Shown piece by piece: positions 47,590-57,745 of a stretch of 64,000 nt of DNA. The first letter of the stretch is position 1, and each line of letters begins with the position of its first letter. The notes under the pieces are model-generated. The model made no database searches. It was not told the DNA's origin and saw only the letters and a list, made by a program, of their open reading frames with translations. A program made the translations under genes and the position numbers. The DNA comes from Thermoanaerobaculia bacterium (lineage in GTDB: Bacteria > Acidobacteriota > Thermoanaerobaculia > Multivoradales > J023): the NCBI GenBank assembly GCA_028066595.1, contig JALCBJ010000009.1, forward strand, positions 23,851-87,850. Direction: 5' to 3'.

Positions 47590-48153
47590 ATGAACATCAC
47601 CCAGGTCAAGATCTTCCCGGTCGAAGAGGAGAAGCTCAAGGCATTCGTTTCCATCGTGTTCGACCATTGCTTCATGGTCAACGACATCAAGGTCATCCAA
47701 GGAAAAGACGGGCTTTTCCTGAGTATGCCCAGCCGCCGCAAGAAGAGCGGTGAGTTCAAGGATGTGGCGCATCCCTTGAACAACGAGACACGACGCGACA
47801 TCGAAGAGACGGTTCTGCGCGAATATCGCGCGATGGTAGATGACGCGACACCGCGCCGTCCCGATCGTGAGAACGATCTGGCCGAGCCGGCCCCACTGGC
47901 TCAATACGCGAGCTCTAACGGTTCCAGCAGATCTGGTTCGAAGGAAGGCCTCACAGAAGACGCTGTCATGCACGCGGAATCTCGTACCCCGTCCGCCTCG
48001 TCCCTCGTGGCCAAAGCACAGACAAACGGAGGGGGCGAAGTGGCGGAAGGCGAGAGCAGGCTCGACTCCCGACAGTCGACGGAAGAGACCGATCCCTCGT
48101 TGGAAGAAGTGCAGGAGCGCCATCTCCGGGACTCTTTCTGGACCGTCTCGTAG
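47590..48153 (+). CDS. spoVG: SpoVG-family nucleic-acid-binding regulator with long C-terminal extension
   Basis: Residues 1-85 are SpoVG (ITQVKIFPVEEEKLKAFVSI, VNDIKVIQGKDGLFLSMPSRR, GEFKDVAHPLNNETRRDIEE). SpoVG proteins bind RNA and DNA and regulate many processes. Family members are usually 80-100 residues. This one has 187 residues, with an added serine-, glutamate- and alanine-rich tail of low complexity ending RHLRDSFWTVS. GGAG precedes the ATG at 47590. It lies upstream of prs, rplY/ctc and pth, as in Bacillus. The organism is probably not a spore former, so the role is likely general regulation. Confidence 0.9.
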   Translation: MNITQVKIFPVEEEKLKAFVSIVFDHCFMVNDIKVIQGKDGLFLSMPSRRKKSGEFKDVAHPLNNETRRDIEETVLREYRAMVDDATPRRPDRENDLAEPAPLAQYASSNGSSRSGSKEGLTEDAVMHAESRTPSASSLVAKAQTNGGGEVAEGESRLDSRQSTEETDPSLEEVQERHLRDSFWTVS

Positions 48154-48388
48154 CCCGGCCCGTTACTGCGTCTTCCGACAGCTCACCGGCGACGTGGCTT
48201 GACGGGAACCCCTCCGAGCAAGGAAGATAGGCCTTCGCAGGGAACGTGCGTCCGACGCCCGTCTGCGCGGTCGGCAGGGTCCGCGACCTAGACCGGCGGC
48301 GCAGCCCGACTATCTCACCCAATTCGCTCGCAGCGCCGCCTTCCCCAGGTCCCCTGCGCTTCGAGCCCAATCCGCGGATTCACTATCG

Positions 48389-49330
48389 ATGCACGGAGAG
48401 CTGATCATCTTCGGCGGTCGGGCCCACCCGACCCTCGCACGGGAGATCTCCGAGTACTTGAATATCCCGTTGGGAAAGGTCAAGTGCTTCAACTTCTCCG
48501 ACGGAGAGATCTTCTGTCAGTTGCAGGAGAACGTCCGCGGATCCGACACCTACCTGATTCAGCCGACCTCAGCGCCGGTGAACGACAATCTGGTGGAACT
48601 CCTTGTGATGCTCGACGCCATCAAGCGTTCCTCCGCGAGTCGGGTCACCGCCGTGCTGCCTTACTACGGCTACGCGCGTCAGGATAAGAAGGACGCACCC
48701 AGGGTACCGATCACCGCCAAGTTGGTGGCTGACCTCATTTCCCAGGCCGGTGCCGATCGCATTCTCACCATGGATCTGCACGCGACGCAGATCCAGGCGT
48801 TCTTCGACAAGCCGGTGGACCATCTGTTTGCTGCGCCTGTCCTTCTCGAGGCGATCCGCGAGCTGAACATCCCAGATCTCGTGATCGTCTCTCCGGACGC
48901 CGGCGGAGTCGAGCGCGCCCGGGCCATCGCCAAGCGCCTCAACGCGGGTCTCGCCATCGTCGACAAGCGCCGCACCGCACCGAACGAGGCCAGCGTGATG
49001 CACGTGATCGGCGAGGTCGAGGATCGAACCGTGTTGATTCTCGACGACATCATCGACACCGCGGGGACGTTGACCCACACCGTCGACGCGCTGATCGCCC
49101 AGGGTGCCAGAAAGGTCTATGCCGCGGGTGTTCACGGCGTCCTGTCCGGGCCGGCGCTCGATCGCATCGAGAATGCGGCCATCGAGCAAGTTCTGATTAC
49201 CAACACCACGCCTCTCGAAGACAAGCTGAAGCGCTGCAACAAGCTCAAGCCGCTGTCCGTTGCGCCGCTCCTCGGCGAGGCGATCCGACGAATTCACCGC
49301 AATAGCTCGGTCAGCTCTCTGTTCGTTTAG
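48389..49330 (+). CDS. prs: Ribose-phosphate pyrophosphokinase
   Basis: The 313-residue enzyme makes PRPP from ribose-5-phosphate and ATP. Visible motifs are FSDGEIFCQLQENVRG, VLPYYGYARQDKKD, MDLHATQIQAFFD, VSPDAGGVERA and the PRPP loop LILDDIIDTAGTL. Length and sequence match class I enzymes. The 235 bases upstream (48154-48388) have no tRNA or other recognisable gene. It should share a transcript with rplY and pth downstream. A hairpin (GCGCGC-GAATG-GCGCGC, 49358-49374) lies between prs and rplY and might adjust expression. Confidence 0.97.
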   Translation: MHGELIIFGGRAHPTLAREISEYLNIPLGKVKCFNFSDGEIFCQLQENVRGSDTYLIQPTSAPVNDNLVELLVMLDAIKRSSASRVTAVLPYYGYARQDKKDAPRVPITAKLVADLISQAGADRILTMDLHATQIQAFFDKPVDHLFAAPVLLEAIRELNIPDLVIVSPDAGGVERARAIAKRLNAGLAIVDKRRTAPNEASVMHVIGEVEDRTVLILDDIIDTAGTLTHTVDALIAQGARKVYAAGVHGVLSGPALDRIENAAIEQVLITNTTPLEDKLKRCNKLKPLSVAPLLGEAIRRIHRNSSVSSLFV

Positions 49331-49390
49331 GAGACGCAGACCGGCGGAGCGACCACTGCGCGCGAATGGCGCGCCCGTGAGGAAAGAGAC

Positions 49391-50053
49391 ATGAGCGACC
49401 TGACCCTGGAAGTCCAATCACGTGAGGCAGGCGGCAAGAACGTCAACCGCCGCCTGCGCAGCGCGGGCAAACTGCCGGCTGTCGTCTATGGCGGCAAGCT
49501 GCCACCGAAGAACATCGAGGTGGACGAGCGCAGTATGCAAGAGCTGCTGCGAGAGACTGCCGACGACAATCCGATCTTCCTGCTCAAGCTCGGGGATCAA
49601 AGTCGCCACACCATGATCAAGGAACTGCAGAGCGATCCCATCAGTGGTGAGATGATCCACGTCGACTTCCTGCGGGTGTCGATGGACGAGGAGGTCACCG
49701 TCACCGTCGGGATCGAGCTTCACGGGACGCCCGAAGGTGTCAAGAACGAGAATGGCATGCTCGACTTCGTCACCCGCGAGGTCGAGGTCACTTGTTTGCC
49801 CGGCAACATTCCTGGGCACCTCGACATCGACGTCAGCGGACTCCATCTCGGCGACACCATTTCTGCAGGCAACATCGAGTTGCCGGAAGGTGTCCAGTTG
49901 CATTTTGACGAAGAACGAGTGATTTGCTCGGTGCACGCCAAGGCCCAGGAGGCGCCGACCGAGACCGAGGAGGCCGAGGACGAATTCGGCGATGCGATCG
50001 AGCCAGAGGTCATCGGCAAAGCCAAGGACGACGACGGAGCCGACGAGGCCTGA
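49391..50053 (+). CDS. rplY: 50S ribosomal protein L25/Ctc (long, TL5-type)
   Basis: The 220-residue protein has an N-terminal 5S-rRNA-binding L25 domain (TLEVQSREAGGKNVNRRLRSAGKLPAVVYGG) and the C-terminal beta domain of the Ctc/TL5 type (VTVGIELHGTPEGVKNENGMLD, VTCLPGNIPGHLDIDVSGLHLGD). An acidic tail of about 35 residues ends it. It stabilises 5S rRNA in the large subunit. GAGGAAAGAG lies upstream of the ATG. Its position between prs and pth is the arrangement of Bacillus ctc. Confidence 0.96.
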   Translation: MSDLTLEVQSREAGGKNVNRRLRSAGKLPAVVYGGKLPPKNIEVDERSMQELLRETADDNPIFLLKLGDQSRHTMIKELQSDPISGEMIHVDFLRVSMDEEVTVTVGIELHGTPEGVKNENGMLDFVTREVEVTCLPGNIPGHLDIDVSGLHLGDTISAGNIELPEGVQLHFDEERVICSVHAKAQEAPTETEEAEDEFGDAIEPEVIGKAKDDDGADEA

Positions 50054-50058
50054 GGAGC

Positions 50059-50685
50059 GTGCGGATCGTCGCAGGTCTCGGCAATCCCGGAAAGCGCTAT
50101 GCCGGAACCCGACACAATGTCGGGTTCCGCGTCGTTCGGGAGCTGGCCCGACGCCGAGGCGTCCAGGCGTTCGACGAGGCCTGTGGCAGCCTGATCGCGA
50201 GAGCCGACGACAGGCCTGCTCTGGTGATGCCCCAGACCTACATGAACCGCAGTGGTTTCGCTTTGCGCTGTTTGGCGGAACGTCATCAACTGGAGACCGG
50301 TGCTTTCCTGGTGGTGTACGACGAAGTCCACCTGCCCCTCGGGGCCCTGCGTCTACGACCTAAGGGTAGTCCGGCGGGGCATCGTGGATTGGAGTCGGTG
50401 CTGGAGAACTTAGGGACCGACGAGGTGCCGAGACTCCGGCTCGGAGTCGGTGCTGCCGAGGGCCCTCCTGACGGCGCAGACTTGGTGGACTTCGTACTTT
50501 CCAACTTCGAAGAATCCGAGCAAGAGACGGTGGAAGTCATGATCCAGCGTGCCGCCGACGCCTGCGAGATCTGGGCGATCGAGGGATCGGACGCCGCTAT
50601 GCAACGCTTCAACCGCTCGTCGCCGACCCCAGACTCCGAGGAAGCTGGCCCAGATTCCGAGGAGCCTGGCGAGGTCGCGACCTGA
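50059..50685 (+). CDS. pth: Peptidyl-tRNA hydrolase
   Basis: The 208-residue enzyme cleaves peptidyl-tRNA released from stalled ribosomes. It has GLGNPGKRYAGTRHNVGF with the catalytic His, MPQTYMNRSG, YDEVHLPLG (the catalytic Asp context) and KGSPAGHRGLESV. The C-terminal 25 residues are acidic and dispensable-looking. The GTG start at 50059 has the site TGAGGAG, which includes the stop codon of rplY, so the two genes are coupled. Confidence 0.96.
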   Translation: MRIVAGLGNPGKRYAGTRHNVGFRVVRELARRRGVQAFDEACGSLIARADDRPALVMPQTYMNRSGFALRCLAERHQLETGAFLVVYDEVHLPLGALRLRPKGSPAGHRGLESVLENLGTDEVPRLRLGVGAAEGPPDGADLVDFVLSNFEESEQETVEVMIQRAADACEIWAIEGSDAAMQRFNRSSPTPDSEEAGPDSEEPGEVAT

Positions 50686-50762
50686 CGCCGGTCCGCCGTC
50701 TCTTTCGATCGACCCGAGCCCATTTCACGAACCCTGATTCGCTTCACCATCCTTCCCGCCCG

Positions 50763-50780
50763 TTCCGGCCGTAGCCGGAA
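50763..50780 (+). terminator. Hairpin between pth and hppA
   Basis: TTCCGGC, loop CGTA and GCCGGAA form a perfect 7-bp stem 27 bases before the hppA GTG. It could be an attenuator or a leader structure. No U-run follows, so simple termination is less likely. Confidence 0.4.
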
Positions 50781-50806
50781 CCACCACAATCAAGGAGACC
50801 AACCCA

Positions 50807-52870
<2,064 letters not shown>

Positions 52871-52883
52871 CCACGACCGCCGC

Positions 52884-52930
52884 TTGCAATCGAGGGCCCG
52901 GCGGGTACAATACGCGTCCGCCCGCCGGGC
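52884..52930 (+). promoter_or_regulatory. rpsF promoter with a 10-bp inverted repeat flanking the -10 box
   Basis: TTGCAA (52884-52889), a 16-bp spacer and TACAAT (52906-52911) form the promoter. GCCCGGCGGG (52896-52905) and CCCGCCGGGC (52921-52930) are a perfect inverted repeat on either side of the -10 hexamer. It may be an operator, or a hairpin terminating hppA transcripts. Confidence 0.65.
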
Positions 52931-52942
52931 GACTCACAACCT

Positions 52943-52978
52943 CTTTGTCCCGACCCATCGCGAGGCCGGGGCCCAAAG
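52943..52978 (+). promoter_or_regulatory. Putative S6:S18 autoregulatory leader hairpin
   Basis: In the rpsF leader CTTTG (52943-52947) pairs with CAAAG (52974-52978), and CCCG with the downstream CGGG run. The CCG-containing apical part resembles the structure bound by the S6:S18 complex in other bacteria. It ends 18 bases before the rpsF start. The folding was done by eye. Confidence 0.45.
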
Positions 52979-52996
52979 ACCGTAAGGAGGACATCC

Positions 52997-53413
52997 ATGA
53001 ACCGGATGTACGAACTGGCGATCGTCGCCGAGCCTCGCCAGACAGAAGATGACGTGCAGGCCATCTGCGACCGCATGAAAGAACTGATCGAGAAGAGCGG
53101 TTCACAGGTTTTCCATGTGGACGACTGGGGCAAGCGCAAGCTCGCCTATCCGATCCGCAAGTTCAACGAAGGAAGGTACACCTTCTTCTATGTCACGACC
53201 GAGGGAGACTCCGTTCCCGACTGGTCCACCATCGAGCGGCTGTTGCAGCAGGACGAGAGGATCCTCAGGCACCTCGTCGTACGCACCGACGAAGATCTGA
53301 GCCGCGCTTTCCGCAAAGGTAAGGTCTTCCCCGAAGTACCGGGCATATCCGATGAAGATCTCCGTGCATTCCTGGGAGTTCCCCCCGCGGAAGTCGCAGA
53401 GGAGGCTAACTGA
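52997..53413 (+). CDS. rpsF: 30S ribosomal protein S6
   Basis: The 138-residue protein has the S6 pattern [35 protein letters not shown] and [14 protein letters not shown]. The C-terminal tail is longer than in E. coli and ends in an acidic run. S6 binds S18 in the platform of the small subunit. AAGGAGG sits six bases before the ATG. The stop overlaps the rpsR start (TGATG). A leader hairpin upstream may allow autoregulation by the S6:S18 complex. Confidence 0.97.
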   Translation: MNRMYELAIVAEPRQTEDDVQAICDRMKELIEKSGSQVFHVDDWGKRKLAYPIRKFNEGRYTFFYVTTEGDSVPDWSTIERLLQQDERILRHLVVRTDEDLSRAFRKGKVFPEVPGISDEDLRAFLGVPPAEVAEEAN

Positions 53414-53643
53414 TGGCACGCCGCAGAGTGTTCTATCGCCGCCGCAAGGTCTGTAAGTTCACGGCCGAGGGCATCGAGTACATCGACTACAAGGACACGA
53501 AGCTCCTTCAGAATTACATTCTGGAGCGAGCCAAGATCCTGCCTCGCCGTATCTCCGGCACTTCATCGCGTCATCAGCGTATGCTGGCTACCGCGATTAA
53601 GCGGGCCCGCCACCTGGCACTCGTCCCGTTCACCGCGGATTGA
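53413..53643 (+). CDS. rpsR: 30S ribosomal protein S18
   Basis: The 76-residue basic protein carries [23 protein letters not shown] and [32 protein letters not shown], the S18 signature. The ATG overlaps the rpsF stop by one base, and rplI follows after 13 bases. This rpsF-rpsR-rplI order is conserved in many bacteria. Confidence 0.98.
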   Translation: MARRRVFYRRRKVCKFTAEGIEYIDYKDTKLLQNYILERAKILPRRISGTSSRHQRMLATAIKRARHLALVPFTAD

Positions 53644-53656
53644 GAGGAGTTAGGCC

Positions 53657-54106
53657 ATGGAAGTGATCCTGCTCCAAGACACTCGGAATCTGGGCAAGCG
53701 TGGCGAGGTCGTCGACGTCAAGCCCGGATATGCCCGCAATTTCCTGCTGCCGCAGGGTGTCGCCCTGGAAGCGAACCAGGGGAACATGGCGTTTTTCGAG
53801 CAGCAGCGCGAGAAGATCGACGCTGCCCACTCCAAGGCTCTCGAAGAAGCCCAGGAGATGGCCGCCAAGATCAACGAGATCCGCATCACGGTCTCGAAGC
53901 GCGTCGGCGAGAGCGGCACGCTCTATGGGTCGGTGACGACTATGGACGTCGTCGCTGCTCTGGCCGAGAAGGACGTCACGGTGGAGAAGCGGCAGATCGA
54001 CCTGGGTGCGATCAGTCTCAAGACCTTGGGTGAGCATCCGGTCAAGATCGACCTGCACGCCGAGGTAGATGCCGAGGTGATCGTCGAGATCGTCCCGGCC
54101 GACTGA
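53657..54106 (+). CDS. rplI: 50S ribosomal protein L9
   Basis: The 149-residue protein has the N-terminal rRNA-binding domain (MEVILLQDTRNLGKRGEVVDV, KPGYARNFLLPQGVAL), a connecting helix and the C-terminal domain (GTLYGSVTTMDV...KTLGEHPVKIDLHAEV). GAGGAG precedes the ATG. It completes the rpsF-rpsR-rplI operon; the next gene starts four bases after its stop. Confidence 0.97.
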   Translation: MEVILLQDTRNLGKRGEVVDVKPGYARNFLLPQGVALEANQGNMAFFEQQREKIDAAHSKALEEAQEMAAKINEIRITVSKRVGESGTLYGSVTTMDVVAALAEKDVTVEKRQIDLGAISLKTLGEHPVKIDLHAEVDAEVIVEIVPAD

Positions 54107-54110
54107 ATCC

Positions 54111-55382
54111 GTGAGCGCCCGGGAATCGGTAGACCGCCAGTCGGTGGGGTCGGTCGAACCGACCGACCCCAAGATCGACGACTTTCTCGGCGAGCCTACC
54201 CGGGACCTCGCTTCGTGGGAATGGCTGTGGTCGAACGATCGGCCGTTTCCTACACATGCACGAGGCGGTTTTCTAGGCCGCCTCGTGGCGTTCTGCAAGC
54301 GGGCGCTACGCCCGCTGGTGACGGCACCGCAATCCGACCTCTGGGATCGCCAGCGAACCTTCAACTTGATCCTGCTGGAGACCTTGGTCAAGCAGCAGGA
54401 GGAGTACCGCGATCGGTTGGAGGAGCACCAAGGCCTCCTCGAACGGCTGGATGCGCGCACCATCCAAGGCCTGCAGGAAGTAATGCGTCACAACGACGCG
54501 CTCTTCTCTCGCGTGGATCAGAAGCTCGACCGCTACCGTCGGGAGGCCAAGGATCTTTGGCATCGTCTGGGCGCCATCCTGACGGCGGTCGAAGATTCAG
54601 CCACCGGAGGCAACTCCGAGGTCGCTGCCGATGATCCGTCGAACTCAGGAAGCGGTCTCCGCCGGGCTTCGGAGTTACTGGAAGAACAGAGCTACTTGAG
54701 CCTGGAAGAGAAGTACCGCGGGTCGGAGAGCGATATCGCCGCACGCATCTCGGCCTACCTGCCGCACCTGGAAGCATGCAAGAAGAGTGGACGTGACGTA
54801 CTCGACTTGGGCTGTGGCCGCGGCGAAGCCCTGGAAGTATTCACCGGCCACGGACTCAGCGGGTGCGGGGTGGATTCCAGCTCTGAGATGGTGGCGCGTT
54901 GCCGCGAGAAAGGCTTGCGAGCTGAGCAGGGAGATCTATTCTCGCACTTGGCATCTCTCGAAGAGGGAAGTCTAGGCGCCGTGGTCTCGTTCCACGTCAT
55001 CGAGCATCTGCCGGCAGAGACGCTGCCGAAGCTTTGCCGCCTCGCTTGGCGAGCCCTGGCTCCCGGTGGCGTGCTGATCCTGGAGACTCCGAGTCCGTTG
55101 TCGATGGTGATGGCGGCACGCAACTTCTGGATCGACCCGACCCACCTACGTCCCGTGCATCCCGCGCATCTCGAAGTCACCTATCGAGAAGCCGGGTTCG
55201 AGCCCGTACATCGCATCGACCTGCATCCCTTCTCGCAAGACGACGTGCTTCCCGAAATCGATCTAGAGGCCCTGCCCGAGGACCAGCACCTTCTGGCACA
55301 CGAGGTCAATCGGCTGCGAGATCTGTTGGACGATCTACTATTCGGCTATCGCGACTTCGCGTTGCTCGGCACCAAGGCCTGA
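54111..55382 (+). CDS. Class I SAM-dependent methyltransferase with N-terminal coiled coil
   Basis: The 423-residue protein has a helical, coiled-coil N-terminal half (LVKQQEEYRDRLEEHQGLLERL, RVDQKLDRYRREAKDLWHRL). A Rossmann methyltransferase domain from about residue 220 has DVLDLGCGRGEALEVF, the acidic residue in GCGVDSSSEMV, SFHVIEHLPAETL and GGVLILETPSPLS. The layout resembles methyltransferases that act on polysaccharide chains in envelope gene clusters. The substrate is unknown. It begins at a GTG four bases after rplI, so it is co-transcribed with ribosomal genes, an unusual place for such an enzyme. Confidence 0.8.
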   Translation: MSARESVDRQSVGSVEPTDPKIDDFLGEPTRDLASWEWLWSNDRPFPTHARGGFLGRLVAFCKRALRPLVTAPQSDLWDRQRTFNLILLETLVKQQEEYRDRLEEHQGLLERLDARTIQGLQEVMRHNDALFSRVDQKLDRYRREAKDLWHRLGAILTAVEDSATGGNSEVAADDPSNSGSGLRRASELLEEQSYLSLEEKYRGSESDIAARISAYLPHLEACKKSGRDVLDLGCGRGEALEVFTGHGLSGCGVDSSSEMVARCREKGLRAEQGDLFSHLASLEEGSLGAVVSFHVIEHLPAETLPKLCRLAWRALAPGGVLILETPSPLSMVMAARNFWIDPTHLRPVHPAHLEVTYREAGFEPVHRIDLHPFSQDDVLPEIDLEALPEDQHLLAHEVNRLRDLLDDLLFGYRDFALLGTKA

Positions 55383-55385
55383 CGT

Positions 55386-56272
55386 TCAGTCCACCAAGCG
55401 GCGCAAAGTGGCGATGCAACCCGATCGGTAACCACCGCCGAAGAGATTGAGGTGGTTCAGCAGGTGGTAGAGCTCGTAGATGCCTCCCCGTTCCCGAGCG
55501 CCGGGCTCGAGGGGCCATACCTCCTCGTACGCCTGATAGAACGCCGGTGGAAAGCCACCGAAAAGGCGGGTCATCGCCAAGTCGGCCTCACGGTGCCCGT
55601 AGTAAGTAGCGGGGTCGATGAGCACGGCCCGACCTTCGGAGTCGGCGAGATAGTTCCCGCTCCAGAGGTCGCCGTGGAGCAAAGAGGGTGGCTCGACGAC
55701 ATCGTCGAGGAACACATCCAGCCGATCCATGAGTCGATCGCCTAGCCGGAGCAACTCTGTGTCGGCCCGGCCAGCTGACTTTGCCAGCCGCAGCTGGTGA
55801 CCCAGCCGCCGCTCGCGCCAGAACTCGGTCCACGAAGCTCTCCAACCATTGGGCTGGGGGGTCGAGCCGATGTAGTTGTCGTGTTCGAATCCGTGCTGCC
55901 CGCATGTCGCATCCCGGTGTGACTCGGCGAATTTCCGCCCGAAGTCCTCGAAGAAGCCGGGGCCCGAGCGCCCGTTTCGATGGCCTCCATCACCAAGAAT
56001 GGGAAGGGCTCGGAACCGTGGACGATGGGATGCGGTACCCGGAGTGCGCTCGCTTCCGCCAGGGAACGAAGCCCCTCCGCCTCGCGCACGAACATGTGCG
56101 GAGGGGGAGACGGATGGGTCTTGAGAAACAGCCTGCGACCGTCTACGAGTGTGAGGAGTACAGCGGAGTTGATGCTTCCGCCATAGACGGAGTCGGCCTG
56201 CGAGACAGAAACTGCTCCTTCGGTAGCACGGCTGATCGCAGTCTCGACCGCCGCCAGGAGCTCTGGTCTCAT
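55386..56272 (-). pseudogene. Fructosamine kinase family gene with a one-base frameshift
   Basis: Two minus-strand frames together make a full fructosamine-kinase-like protein. The first (from ATG 56272) carries SVYGGSINSAVLL, RRLFLKTHPSP and PFLVMEAIETGARAP. The second continues GFFEDFGRKFAES, YIGSTPQPNGWRASW, then LLHGDLWSGNYL and LIDPATYYGHREADLAM, the phosphotransferase active site. The frame changes in the GCCCCGG tract near 55957-55965, where one extra base would restore continuity. Either the gene is broken or there is a sequence error. Family members phosphorylate ketosamines for deglycation. It begins 14 bases after the hydrolase stop, so it is the last gene of that operon. Confidence 0.8.
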
Positions 56273-56285
56273 CTCCGCGGTCACC

Positions 56286-57437
56286 TCACCGTCCGTGAGG
56301 TTCCATGTCTGGCCTGGGCTCCTGATCGCGAACATATCGGTCCAACCAGGCGACGATCTCACGCCAGACATCGGCGCGGTACTCGTTCAACATGTGGTCG
56401 GCGCCCTCGTAGAGAATGAACCGGGTCGGATGACGAAGCTCGAACAGCCGCGTTGCCATCGCCAGGGCCTGCCCGGGGTGAACCCGCCAGTCGGACGAAC
56501 CGTGGAGTATCAAGATCGGTGTCTCTGGATGAAGCCTTTCCGGCCATCGGAGTGGAGACCGTTCGAGGCGTTCCCTCGCAACGTCGTCGGTGGCGTGCTT
56601 CAGGGGCTCGAGGGCTGCTGCTGCGTCGGGGCGGCGCTGGGCAGAGTCGAAAGCGTCTGTCCCCGCGGCGACCAGGATCGCCGCGTCGATCCGGTCGGTC
56701 CGGGCAAGGGACTGATAGGTCATACCACCGCCACGGCTCCAACCCAACATGCCGATGCGCTCTCCGTCCGTGTTGGGCAAACGATCGATCAAGCGCAAGA
56801 GGTTGAGCACGTCCTCCACGTCGGCCCCGCCACCCTCGTCGTGTCCCTCGCTGCCCCAGTTGCCGCGGTACTCGCTAGCGACGACGGCGTAGCCACGACT
56901 TGCGAGATCCATCATGTGCAGTAGGTCCCAGAACAGGATACGACCATAGGTTCCGTATCCACCACGGTTGTAGACCACTGCTGGCGCCGGTGCTGGCGAG
57001 CCGACTGGCTGAACCAGGAAGCCGACAATTCTCAGCCCGCTGCTGACGTAGACGATCTTCTCGCATCGAGTGTCTTCGCCTCGGCGAAACCGTTCGTACG
57101 CGGCTTCGGTGAAGAACTCGTCGTAGATCCGCTCGTCCATGTTGGGCGGACCCCCGGCCATGAACTCGCGCCAGTCCGCGTACGACGCGAAGTCCGGCCA
57201 GCTGCAGGGCTGCCGGTCGAGAATCTCGCCGTCTGCGAATTCGCTGGACGGCGTTTCGGGTACGGCGGAGAACGCGGGGCCCGCCAGCAGCGTCGCCATC
57301 AGAATCGTCCGCACCAGAAAGGTCGCACGATGGGGTGCCGACGGCGGACGACGGCCGAGGGCAGCGGAGGGTCCGGGCGAAGACGAATGCCGACCGGCAC
57401 AATACGCGGAACGAGCAACAGGGACGGTAGGGGTCAT
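56286..57437 (-). CDS. Exported alpha/beta hydrolase (prolyl-oligopeptidase-like S9 fold)
   Basis: The 383-residue protein has the nucleophile elbow GWSRGGGM, a following Asp region (LHGSSDWRVHPGQA) and the catalytic His in YEGADHMLNEY, all typical of the S9/DAP peptidase-like hydrolase fold. A hydrophobic export signal (VRTILMATLLAGPAFSA) follows a 45-residue arginine- and proline-rich stretch if the ATG at 57437 is used. A GTG at the signal itself is an alternative start. The ATG overlaps the preceding stop (ATGA). Substrate cannot be told; peptidase or esterase is likely. Confidence 0.8.
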   Translation of the reverse strand: MTPTVPVARSAYCAGRHSSSPGPSAALGRRPPSAPHRATFLVRTILMATLLAGPAFSAVPETPSSEFADGEILDRQPCSWPDFASYADWREFMAGGPPNMDERIYDEFFTEAAYERFRRGEDTRCEKIVYVSSGLRIVGFLVQPVGSPAPAPAVVYNRGGYGTYGRILFWDLLHMMDLASRGYAVVASEYRGNWGSEGHDEGGGADVEDVLNLLRLIDRLPNTDGERIGMLGWSRGGGMTYQSLARTDRIDAAILVAAGTDAFDSAQRRPDAAAALEPLKHATDDVARERLERSPLRWPERLHPETPILILHGSSDWRVHPGQALAMATRLFELRHPTRFILYEGADHMLNEYRADVWREIVAWLDRYVRDQEPRPDMEPHGR

Positions 57438-57745
57438 TCTCGGATTCCGTTGGGTGCCTTGTGAGAGTTCGAGGCGGCCTCGATTCCTGACGGCTGGCCG
57501 TAGATCAGGTCGCAGGCTAGGGGCGAGAACTGGATCCACGCGCGAACGGGATCTCCAAGGCGTCGAGAGAGGAGCTCTAGGTCTTCGTGACTCGGGCAGG
57601 TCTCGCGCAGTGTTTGCAGACAGTGCTCCGACGAAAGGATGAGCCAGAGCAGTGCGCCGACGGTTTCGGGATCGGAATCTTCGCCTTTCACGACACTGCG
57701 AACCGCTTCGACGAGTTGAAGTAACCGAGGGTTCGGGTCCATCAT
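57434..57745 (-). CDS. Small protein of unknown function
   Basis: The 103-residue protein, starting MMDPNPRLLQLVEAV, is helical and mostly acidic, with two cysteines (SSEHCLQTLRETC) and a Trp-containing segment DPVRAWIQFSPLACDLIYG. No membrane segment or known domain is visible. GAGG lies three bases before the ATG at 57745. Its stop overlaps the start of the exported hydrolase (ATGA), so the two are coupled. Confidence 0.55.
   Translation of the reverse strand: MMDPNPRLLQLVEAVRSVVKGEDSDPETVGALLWLILSSEHCLQTLRETCPSHEDLELLSRRLGDPVRAWIQFSPLACDLIYGQPSGIEAASNSHKAPNGIRE

Noticed and set aside
48154..48388. Possible tRNA or glmU remnant before prs
   Set aside because: I looked for a tRNA cloverleaf (T-loop GTTCGA, acceptor pairing) and for GlmU motifs in the gap and saw neither.
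55876..55920. TTCGAATCC string resembling a tRNA T-loop
   Set aside because: It lies in the fructosamine kinase reading frame. No acceptor stem or anticodon arm surrounds it.
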